This document shows positions 55,901-64,000 of a stretch of DNA of 64,000 nt, in pieces. The position numbers and the translations under genes were made by a program. The notes under the pieces were generated by a model. The model saw only the letters and a program-made list of their open reading frames with translations, searched no databases and was not told the origin of the DNA. Positions within the stretch are counted from its first letter, which is position 1; the number at the start of each line of letters is the position of its first letter. Origin of the DNA: Paraconiothyrium sp. Pb-2020 (Eukaryota; Ascomycota; Dothideomycetes; Pleosporales; Didymosphaeriaceae); contig JAJUBI010000007.1 in the NCBI GenBank assembly GCA_022419385.1, positions 157,768 through 221,767 of the forward strand, given 5' to 3'.

Positions 55901-58374
55901 GAACTCCACTCCGTTGACTGGGCATGAATGCAGCGGGCACGAAACACAGTGCTCTGTAGACACAGGATGAGAACATTCCCTGATCCGTATTCCGGGCTCC
56001 TGTTCGGGAGACCGCCTAGCCGCGCAATGTCTACGATTCACGCTACCAGGTACTTCGAAGGAACTTCTCGATCGACGCAGTCTGCTAAGATAACGTGGCC
56101 AGTATCCAGGCTGGCGTTCTGGATCCCTTGTACATGGCGATCATGTGCTGATCAGTACTTCAGAACCACTGGATGCTGCGATGGATGCCGTGAAAGATGG
56201 ATCTAAAGACAAGGACGTAATCCTGGAGCTGTAGTGAGGCTACTACCGCCGACAATCTTATCTCGGCAACGTGGATGCCGATCGGGATCACGAAGGAACA
56301 AGAACAGCAGGCTTAGCGATACTCCCAGCACACACGTCGAGCAGATGCGTAGAGAACGTGCCCAACTCCGCTATCCCTGCTTTTTATCGAGTCCTTGTCA
56401 GGGTGATTACAAGAACGGTGCTACACGAGCGTAACATGCAAGGGTTCGTCAAACTTACACATGTACATGCGTGCGGTCTCCGGTCTGAGCTGTCGAAGCC
56501 TGACTTCCGGTGTGTACCTCCACGGTGAACATCTGGGCGTGTTCATGATGCTGCGTACCTGCTTCTGGTTTACCCCGCACGCTCAGGAGTAGGCAAGCCT
56601 CCTGCATTCCGGTGCCAACTCATACAAACGCATCATCAGCATGGCACACGTCACGGATATTTCAATATGAATGTACGAGCTCGAATCGTTTGACTTGGAC
56701 TGCTCTAAAGCGGAGCGGTCCCGTGCGCACGTACTGCCGTGTCTTAGCTAAAGGGCCATCCCAGACTTATGGTCTCTTCACCTCCGCACCCAGCTCCAGC
56801 GGGAGTAAGCGGAATTCAGGCCTTACAATGCCCGAACCGAGATGGTAGCGAACACTTGCCCCTGGCAAAGATCAGCAGTCTACCAGAACACATCAGCATA
56901 CATGGCTCGGTGGCATCCACCGGACTGGTCAAGCTGCAGCATTATCTGTGCAGCAAACGCCTGATCGTGGTGAAAGATTTGACCCTTGTTCACCGCCTTT
57001 TGCCACTCCGGATAGGCGCTCTTGAGGATCGGCCGACGACGTGGCTCTCGGCAAGTAATGAGGCCATTTGCCCAGTATGACCGGACGGTTCGTGTGGGAC
57101 GTTGAGGCTACTATCAATCACTCGTCGAGTGTCACTTCCGGAAAGTCTGTCTCGTAAGCTACACGCATCGCAACAGCAAGTATTCGGGGCGCGCAGACAA
57201 CACATCGGGATCAACACTTTCGCTTGCCACTTCGAAGAAAGTGTGCGGATCAGACACGATTGGAGGATTATTCAACATGCAAATGAGCCTTCCGCCTTGT
57301 CAAGACCACTTCCTAGGCTCTCTACGCTGAGACGATCGCGCGTTCTTCCTACCCACACCGTAAGCACGGTCAGCCTTCTGTATCATGTCACACTGGCAGA
57401 ATTTCTAGGCTCACATCCGCCTTAGAGCCTCACGAATCTCAAATAAACTTCCATGCCACACCCACGAACGAGCGTCAAGACATTGCTCAATTACCATATG
57501 CGATCAAGCCATGTAAGCTTTACATCGACGGCTTCACCACTAAGCTATCACGAGGCCATATCTGGATATTAAGATCGTATGCACACGAGGCGAGCCCTGT
57601 TCTGCAGCGACACGGCACGACTCGGCGGTTTATCGGCATGTGTTCCACTTTCCCTATGGGATCTCCTTGACAGACCTCACGACTACCATACTCTACCATT
57701 CGGCCTGCTGCATGTGAAAGAATCTCAACCTTGTTGCGCTCTTCACAGACCAGTCGATTTTCCGAGACCATTCATCCGAGAATGGGCACCTGAGACGTCT
57801 CGAACAATCAGGGCGACGAATGGCCAAGAGGTCGGTTTGCGCCAGGATTCACGGAATGGAATCGATTTTTGGGACGAGGCTGTTTTTATTGACATCGAAG
57901 ACAATCTTTCGTAAACCTTCTTGTTTCCAAACCGGCGATGTATCTGAAAGCAGAGCACAGCTGGCCTAGAGCTTTGGGAGACCGTCGTGAGCTGGGATAC
58001 ATCTAGGCGCACGATACGCTGTCCAAAACATCAAAAGTGAAGCGCTGTCACTGTGATATAACCGCTAGTGGCTGCCGGTAGATGGATTGGTCACAGGAGG
58101 GCTCGAGGGAATGTCTGTCAGAATACCTCGGATAGCGTTCAGCCACGTCACTGATGAGTATGGCAACAGCTTTGATAGCTGATAGGAATTCTACTGTGGC
58201 AGTCAGTTGATGAAGCGGTCACTTAAGAAATGGGCCTTGGCACTTGAAATTAGTGTAGATATCGAAGTACGCTAAGAAAGTCAGACCCTTCATTAGCGCC
58301 GAACTTTCACGGCAACATTAGTCGCCGTGCGTGACAGACGTACAAGCGACTATCTTTTCAAGAGAGCAGAGGCA
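52952..58374. other. Gene desert of about 5.4 kb
   Basis: Many short ORFs on both strands but none with a recognisable motif. The best is a minus-strand ORF at 53022-53408 (128 codons), with a competing ORF in another frame, and I do not call it. No transposase or polymerase fragment, long terminal repeat or clear tandem repeat was seen by eye. A tRNA A-box-like word on the minus strand near 57535-57547 lacks a folding partner. Base composition looks ordinary rather than AT-rich. Confidence 0.5.
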
Positions 58375-59604
58375 ATGGGAAGATTCGACCGCCAAGCTCA
58401 ATCTCGCCCGAAACATGGTCCACCTACAGACAGTGGTGCATCAAAGGCTGCCGCACCCCCACCATCCAGTCGGCCAGTTTGGAGAGGATCGGGTCTAACA
58501 AAAAGGGCGCCGCCCCGAAAACCTCAACCATCTTCTGCACCATACACTCCGGCACCGAGCCTGCAGGAGAACTTCCTTCCGGTGGATTTGCAGCAGCTTA
58601 TTTTGAACATCGTCCGAACCACGTTTCCGGCGTCGCAAGACTTTGCGGCACTGAAGCCCTTGTTGAGCCAGGTCAACGATGCATTACTCCTGGGAGATTA
58701 TCAGACGGCATTTCGCACAGAGGAGTTCCGTGAGGCTTATGCCATTCGATGGAGCCCAAGCCGTGCGTTGATGTACTCGAACGTGTTAGCGAGCATTTGC
58801 GATGAATACGGCGACAGCCCGTGGGGGAAACAGCTGCTTAGGGATGGCGGAGACGCTCCAGCCCGGGTCCTTTGCTTCGGCGGCGGTGCAGCAGAAGTCC
58901 TGGCTATGGCCGGAGTGCTTCGATACAGACGAGAAGATGCCGCCGGTAAACCAGATGCCGCGCTGTCATCGCCATCGTCTCCATCGTCTCCGCCTCGCAC
59001 TCCCCTAGTCGATTTTCACTTGGTCGATTCAGCAGACTGGTCCGGGGTCATATCGAAAGTCTCCACGGGCTTGACAACTGCTCCTCAGCTTTCTAAGTAC
59101 GCGAGCGCTGCCGCCCGTGCTCAGAATGCGGCTTTCCTCTCGCCGCATGCGCTCACGACAAGATGCACTCAGACCGACGTTCTGGACCTCTCCCTGGAGG
59201 ATCTGCAGTCTATAATCGGACCAGAGGTCACACTCATTACGATACTGTTCACCCTCAACGACCTCTACAACACCTCCATCCGGCGTGCTACAAGCTTCCT
59301 GCGGAAGTTAAGCGGAGTAGTGCCGAAGGGGTGTCTGCTTCTGGTCATCGACGCCCGCGAAGCTACATACACAGCAGATGGCGTCGATGATGGACCAGGG
59401 AAGACGTACCCAATGAGCTGGCTTTTGGACAAGGCCTTGCTGCCAGACCAAGTGACGGAAGACGCTGAGCCAGCCCCAGAACGGCCATGGGAGAAGCTCA
59501 TCGACGACACAAACAGGCTTTGTAAGCTTCCCGACAAGGGGCTAAGCTACCCAGCTGGGCTGGAAAACCTGAAGGTGCAGGTGCATCTTTTCAAGCGGTT
59601 GTAG
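58375..59604 (+). CDS. bmt6: 25S rRNA (uridine-N3)-methyltransferase, Bmt6-like
   Basis: 409 residues, no intron. The ATG at 58375 (MGRFDRQAQSRPK) is preferred over an upstream in-frame GTG. After a disordered basic N-terminus, the domain has VDLQQLILNIVRTTF, EEFREAYAIRWSPSRALMYS and the SAM-binding loop VLCFGGGAAEVLAM. Next come LVDFHLVDSADWSGV, VTLITILFTLNDLYN, and a closing helix with ERPWEKLIDDTNRLCKLP. This order matches the fungal family that contains yeast Bmt6, which methylates a uridine of 25S rRNA in the nucleolus. The assignment to this family is confident. The exact modified base is taken from the yeast enzyme. Confidence 0.88.
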   Translation: MGRFDRQAQSRPKHGPPTDSGASKAAAPPPSSRPVWRGSGLTKRAPPRKPQPSSAPYTPAPSLQENFLPVDLQQLILNIVRTTFPASQDFAALKPLLSQVNDALLLGDYQTAFRTEEFREAYAIRWSPSRALMYSNVLASICDEYGDSPWGKQLLRDGGDAPARVLCFGGGAAEVLAMAGVLRYRREDAAGKPDAALSSPSSPSSPPRTPLVDFHLVDSADWSGVISKVSTGLTTAPQLSKYASAAARAQNAAFLSPHALTTRCTQTDVLDLSLEDLQSIIGPEVTLITILFTLNDLYNTSIRRATSFLRKLSGVVPKGCLLLVIDAREATYTADGVDDGPGKTYPMSWLLDKALLPDQVTEDAEPAPERPWEKLIDDTNRLCKLPDKGLSYPAGLENLKVQVHLFKRL

Positions 59605-59707
59605 AAGACCACGAAAAAGGCGATACGCAAATCCCAGTCCGACCACGCCATCCACCCGTCCCCTCTGACATTCCCCCGAAACAACACGCGACTGCCGCAC
59701 CCACCTA

Positions 59708-60457
59708 CTATTCGAAACCGCCGGACACCGCCCCACCTCCCCCCCTCTCCATCTCCCCAAGCACCCACTCCGCCAACGCCTTCCTCTCCAACTTCGCCCC
59801 CACGTCCCCCACCATCCCGCCTTGACCTCCCTCGCGCGTCCCTCCCCCAACATCGGCACCCGGAACACCGTCCAGTTACACTCCGCCGACAGCCCCACCA
59901 GCAGCGTCGTCATAGCGTTGATCTCCGCATACGCCGCGTGCGCGAACAAGTACACGGCCCATACCATAAGGGCGTACAGCAGGGAGAAGCGGTCTCCAGG
60001 CGCGGCGTACGACGCCGTCGAGACGAAGAGGGTGCGTGTATAGTGGTGCTTCTGCAGGAGGGGTAGGATGAGGGCGTAGGCGTCTGCGATGGGCTTGTTC
60101 GCCGTTAGCTGACGTTTCTATCGGGGGGATGGATGCGTAACGTACTGTTGAGCCTTTCTTCAAGGCGCTTAGCACGGGGCCGAGGAAGGAGACGCAGGTG
60201 GTTGCGCCGCATGAGATGGCGGACTCTAGTGCGGCGGCGTCGGTTAGGGGGCCGGTGTGGATGGTTGCGTTGGTTGCTATCTCTGGGGGAGCTTGGAGGG
60301 GTTGCGGGCGTAGAGGGTTAGGGTGTGGCCGTCGCGGAGGGCGGCGAGCGAGAAGTCGATGCCGGCTGGGCCTGGGGTAGTACGGTTAGCATAGGACTAC
60401 AGTGAGAGATGTAGATGGCGTACTGGTTCCGCCGAGGACGAGGATGTGGCGAGGCAT
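59708..60457 (-). pseudogene. NAD(P)-binding Rossmann protein, two one-base frame disruptions
   Basis: Exons 60457-60424, 60371-60146 and 60093-59708. The start MPRHILVLGGT joined to SPAGIDFSLAALRDGHTL gives a NAD(P)-binding motif. Later parts read ALESAISCGATTCVSFLGPV and YTRTLFVSTASYAAPGDRFS. In exon 2 the frame breaks in the GGGGG run at about 60285-60289 (coding SKLP then EIATNATI). In exon 3 it breaks in the CCC run at 59816-59818 (REVKAG then MVGDVGAKLE). Adding one base at each gives 215 residues and a clean stop at 59708. It resembles NmrA/NAD(P)H-binding reductases. Either a pseudogene or an assembly artefact. Confidence 0.65.
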
Positions 60458-60836
60458 TTCTGGGGAGGTGTGATGGTCACGGGTTGGTGTGCTGCTTTAC
60501 GCGAGACGATTCTTTTACAAGGCGGACATGGCTACTATCAACGTATATAGATGTGGTCAAGATGGTGCCAAGACTTAGTGTAGGACGAAATGGATGGGTA
60601 GGCGGACAGAATGCGGAGCAACCTCGGATCGGATCTTACGAATTCCGGAATATCAAGGACGCATTTCAAATCCAAAGTAAAGAGCCTTTACCCAAAATTT
60701 CATACTACGGTATCGAGCCCTTGCTGTCCTATCTTGTGTACCTCGTCATATCGGCACAATTACCATAGTGAGTTCCACTTGCGTGTCAATGGGTATTATT
60801 TACTACTAATGACGTTCTATTTTTCGACGCTGTGCT
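60458..60836. other. Intergenic between two minus-strand genes
   Basis: The promoter of the NAD(P)-binding gene and the 3' end of the GrpB-GNAT gene. No gene is supported. Confidence 0.5.
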
Positions 60837-61899
60837 TCAAACTTGCTTGAGATACACCAAATTATCCACCCATTCGCCCTTGCACTCGAAGACTCTCTCG
60901 GTCAGCTCGAACTTCTCAAAACCCAAGCGCTCTGCAAGCTTCCAGCTCCCTGTATTCCTCGGATCACACTCGATTTCAAGCTCTAACGGGCTCCCCAACA
61001 CAAACGGGCCGCATGAATCGCCTCCATTGCTCAGTCGCGAACCCTTGACCCTGGACCTCTGGCAAGAACAAAAACCACAGGTCCGCATGTGCCTTCCCCT
61101 CGCGCTTCACCTTCGCTCCCACCCTCCCAATGAACCCCCCCTCATGCTCAACAGCAAGCTCCACATGCGTCCTCGGAACCGCCGCAGAATCCCTGATGAT
61201 CTTCGCAACCTCCTCCCTCGCCTGCTCTTGCGTCCTCGGCGCCCAAGTCTGATACCTCACCACCTCCTCCCTCCCCTCAAGCCCAAGAAACGCCTCCTCA
61301 TCCCCGAGCACAAACTCCCTCAACACGAGCCTCGCCGTTTTCGTAGCTCCAAACCGTTCCCCCTTGCGATTCGCCCTCCCCACCGCCTCCAATTCCTCCT
61401 CACTCAGCACCCCCGCAGCCCTCAATATCTTCTCTACAACCCCACTCTTCGCCTCAACATAGTCTACGATATTCGTCCCCTTAGCAGCGAGCTCTAGTTT
61501 CACACTAGCATACTCCTCCCTCAGCGCTGCATTTTGTCTCAGCGTATCCCTCACCGCGAGATGATTTCTAGTTTGGAACGCGCCGTCGACGCAGACGTAG
61601 ACGTTCCGGGCAGGTTCCTGCTCTGGGTCTTTCACGCACCAGCGGTCGACGATGCCGAGCTCGCCTAGGGAGGTGAAGCCCGCGGCGACGAGGACGGAGA
61701 TGGCAGGCGCGACATTCTCGCGGGACACGATGATGTCGATGTCGATGATGGGTTTTGCGGCGAGGAGGGGGACGGAGGTGCTGCCGACGTGCTCGATGGA
61801 AGTGTAGGGTGTGGAGGTGAGTAGGGATTCTAGGCGAGCCTTTATTTTGAGGAAGTGGGAGGGCCAGGCGGGGTTGTAGGGGTGGACTGTGACAGACAT
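60837..61899 (-). pseudogene. GrpB-domain protein fused to GNAT acetyltransferase, one frame shift near the end
   Basis: From ATG 61899 (MSVTVHPYNPAWPSHF) the first 180 residues are a GrpB/UPF0157 domain: SIEHVGSTSVPLLAAKPIID, IDIIVSRENV, ARNVYVCVDGA, NHLAVRDTLRQN. This belongs to the nucleotidyltransferase superfamily, and HVGSTSV is its hallmark. Residues from about 200 are a GNAT domain: TARLVLREFVLGDEEAFLGL, GGFIGRVGAK and the acetyl-CoA loop QGQGFATE. The frame then shifts at the GGG run 61006-61008. The expected end (LELEIECDPRNTGSWKLAER, then LGFEKFELTERVF) is in another frame, ending at 60837. Removing one base gives 353 residues. An upstream in-frame ATG at 61998 is possible. The substrate is unknown. 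Confidence 0.8.
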
Positions 61900-62546
61900 G
61901 GGGAAGGTGGTACCGAGGTGGGGGTCCAGCAAACGAAGGAAACCAAGAGGAGCGCTGTGGATGCTCACGATAAAAGAGATTGACGAGAGGCCGGTCATGG
62001 TGTGCAGGCTCGTCGCATTATGCAGCCATGGTTCGTAATTCTCGCACGATGTTCAGCTTGCCGGGTTTGGTAGCTGTAAGCGGAGGGTCCGCCCTTTTGC
62101 TGCCTTGACCGGGAGGTGTTCAGTGCATGGGAAGGGAAATGTGCCTTGATCGATGTTCAGTGCTTTTCGCGCCCTTTCGATTCTTGATTCGAGGACGATT
62201 GGAGCCTAATGGCATGTCCCTTTGCACGTTGCAGGATTGCGCACGCTCGATCGGACCAGCAACGTGTTCCAGGTGTTGACCTGTAGCGGCATGATGTTGC
62301 AGCTGGATATGGGACACCAAGTAGATAGAGCGTAAAGAGGAGGCTCGATATAGGTAGTGGGGCACCGATCTCATAACCTGTCGAGGCATGAAGCGTACAA
62401 TGGGAACATGTAGGTAGCGTTAACAAGTTCATTGTAAGAGGGACGGAGGAACAGGCAGCGGATGCTGCCTCTATGGGCTGGCGCGCACCTGCTTCAACAG
62501 TGCTCAAAACCATGGAATCTCCTCGATGTGTGCTAAATAGCAATCA
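61900..62546. other. Intergenic, nothing recognised
   Basis: The promoter of the GrpB-GNAT gene and the 3' flank of the membrane-protein gene. Short motif-free ORFs only. Confidence 0.5.
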
Positions 62547-63630
62547 CTATACCTTCTCGTCTTCGTTGCTGCATCCAGATACGTCGTCATATTCTGGCGG
62601 TGCGTCCTCATGCTCGCTGTCCAACAGCGCTGCCTCCGCATCATCCTCAATTGGCACCGCCATCTCCCGCTGCTTCCTAGCCATCCAGCGGAAGAGTACA
62701 ATCACCGGAACCATAACGACCAAGATCGGGAGGAAGACGAAGTTATCCCAGAAGGCATCCCTCGTCTTAGACCACAGCATGTAGAAGGCCCTCGACCATG
62801 TCCCGATCTTGCCGTAGTGGTCCCACTCCAGCGGTTGGAACACCGTGCGGGCCATCGCAAGCCGTCCGCACTCCATCTTGTACGGCTTCGCACGGTCCTT
62901 ACGGTCTACAAGTTGCACCTCCTCCATGAAGAGGTCGTGCGGCTCGGCAGTCTCGCGCAGTAGTATCTGCACCAGTCTCTGGTCTTCTCGCTTCAGCTCA
63001 TAGTACCCGCTCCCGTTTTTCGCATAGAGCTCGGGTGTGTACAAATTAGCTGTGACGTCGAACTGGATCCAGGACTTTCCGGGCTCACGTGTTCCGACAA
63101 CGGTGTGCTCGTATTGCAGCTCAAAGCGGCCAAATTTCGTCCATCAGTTGGTATTCTACAGCCTTGTCCATGTGGCCCTTGGAGAAATTGGCGTTGACTT
63201 GGAACGCGTTGATGTGAAGGGGCATTGGGGCAAGCGGGGCGATGGAGCGGCCATTGAGCAGGAGCCTAGAGGAGGACGCATCAATGGTGAAGTTAAGGAG
63301 CTAAGATTGTGTTAGCCGTCTCTGATACATGAGAAATCCTCTCCTACTCACCAGCGAGTTATCCTGCGGCGGTTCCTGCCATTCTTCTGGCTCCAGATGC
63401 AGCTTTCGCACTCTGAACGGACATCCCACACATTCCAGCTTCACAACCGACGACTTATTCGCGGCGATCGTCGTGATAGCCGGCGCGAGCTCCGGAAGAC
63501 GACCATCGGCATGCTCGTCGTACCACGCTGCCGTCTTATCCGGATGGGTGGCCCATTTTGTATCGATGCCAGACCAGTCTCTGTATGCGCTTGCGACAGC
63601 GACGAGCGATGCACCGAGCACAAAACGCAT
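62547..63630 (-). pseudogene. DUF7728-like type I membrane protein, one frame shift
   Basis: Exons 63630-63352 and 63300-62547. The signal peptide is MRFVLGASLVAVASA. The lumenal part carries VVKLECVGCPFRVRKLHLEP (a CxxC pair), WQEPPQDNSLLLNFTID, PLAPMPLHINAFQVNANFSK and GRFELQYEHTVVGTREPGKS. After LVQILLRETAEPH and KMECGRLAMARTVFQPLEW comes one transmembrane helix (FVFLPILVVMVPVIVLFRW) and an acidic cytosolic tail. This order fits fungal DUF7728 proteins as I know them; the number is from memory. The frame breaks near 63137-63145: VEYQLM is in one frame and TKFGRFEL in the next. Removing one G restores 343 residues. The role is unknown, probably in the secretory pathway. Confidence 0.75.
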
Positions 63631-64000
63631 GGCTCCAACCAACACGATACAGCACAAATAACGAGTGACAAGGCGGATGACGATGGTCAGGAGTGCCACG
63701 GCAGGGTCGCTGATCTATGGGGCGGCTTACTACGGCTGGCGCTAATGCAGGCACTACCGGACTTCTATTTCGGGCCCATCAGCGCAGGGCAGTGAAAGCC
63801 CCGCAAATCTTTCTTCGCCGCCTGTCGTAACTTGTCTTCCACCCGTACGCAAGGAGCAACAGCGTTTACGACAAGCATGCTAAGAAGCTTAGCTGTGGTC
63901 GGTGCTGGGTACTTCGCCGTTCTATCGCATTGTCTGCACGGGGTTTCGCGCGAGATGTCGCCTAGCAGCCACCGCTCACGAAGACGTTGCTCACGAGCGT
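63631..64000. other. Upstream flank at window end
   Basis: The promoter of the DUF7728-like gene. No further gene start is recognised before the window ends. Confidence 0.45.

Noticed and set aside
57490..57550. Minus-strand A-box-like word TAGCTTAGTGGT suggesting a tRNA
   Set aside because: The expected B box is poor and too close, and the acceptor stem has no pairing partner.
60832..61497. 221-codon plus-strand ORF
   Set aside because: Antisense to the GrpB-GNAT gene; Pro/Arg/Leu-rich shadow without motifs.
1..64000. CRISPR arrays, bacterial insertion sequences, attachment sites
   Set aside because: Gene structure is eukaryotic throughout. The only tandem repeats are the two minisatellites, whose units are too long and too degenerate for CRISPR.

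Overview
The window is nuclear DNA of a filamentous ascomycete (Pezizomycotina). The gene content, with DUF6594, DUF7053, UstYa-like, AA9 and secreted metallopeptidase genes, would fit a dothideomycete, but that rank is inference. The evidence is monocistronic genes on both strands, short GT-AG introns of about 45-95 nt with CTAAC-like branch sites, Zn2Cys6 regulators, and many secreted proteins. No rRNA, tRNA, CRISPR array, bacterial-type operon or intact transposon was recognised. About 29 genes can be supported. Most were assembled by hand from exons whose splice phases close exactly.

Layout. 0-7 kb: the end of a RING protein, a gene-poor stretch with a possible relic gene, and a six-exon secreted FAD-linked oxidase. 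7-16 kb: a GPI-type surface protein, a J-domain protein, a polyQ protein, a frame-disrupted rhodopsin-like membrane protein and a six-exon unknown gene. 17-23 kb: a secreted zinc metallopeptidase with a 10-nt micro-exon, a large modular Cys-rich secreted protein and a DUF6594 membrane protein. 24-30 kb: a Zn2Cys6 regulator divergent from a frame-disrupted cytochrome P450, a DUF7053 protein and a frame-disrupted tyrosine phosphatase. 30.6-34.1 kb: a tandem duplication of an unrecognised Cys-pair gene, each copy preceded by a minisatellite. 35.4-39.4 kb: an NmrA-like gene and a Zn2Cys6 regulator that share a CCGA-N4-TCGG promoter element. 40-46.3 kb: a UstYa-like protein, an AA9 lytic polysaccharide monooxygenase, a secreted WD40-like protein and a 2OG-Fe(II) oxygenase. 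46.5-53 kb: an FHA/forkhead factor, ESCRT-III Snf7 and the telomere protein Ten1. 53-58.3 kb: a gene desert. 58.3-64 kb: the rRNA methyltransferase Bmt6, a disrupted NAD(P)-binding protein, a GrpB-GNAT fusion and a DUF7728-like type I membrane protein.

Housekeeping genes (Fhl1-like factor, Snf7, Ten1, Bmt6) are mixed with accessory functions: plant-polymer attack (AA9, FAD oxidase, metallopeptidase) and specialised-metabolism tailoring (P450, UstYa-like, NmrA-like, two Zn2Cys6 factors). No backbone synthase is present, so there is no complete biosynthetic cluster. The most novel region is the duplicated Cys-pair gene family at 30.6-34.1 kb. The best regulatory signal is the CCG-N6-CGG element shared by the NmrA-like gene and its neighbouring regulator. 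Six genes carry one-base reading-frame shifts, often at short G/C runs. This may reflect assembly quality rather than true pseudogenes.
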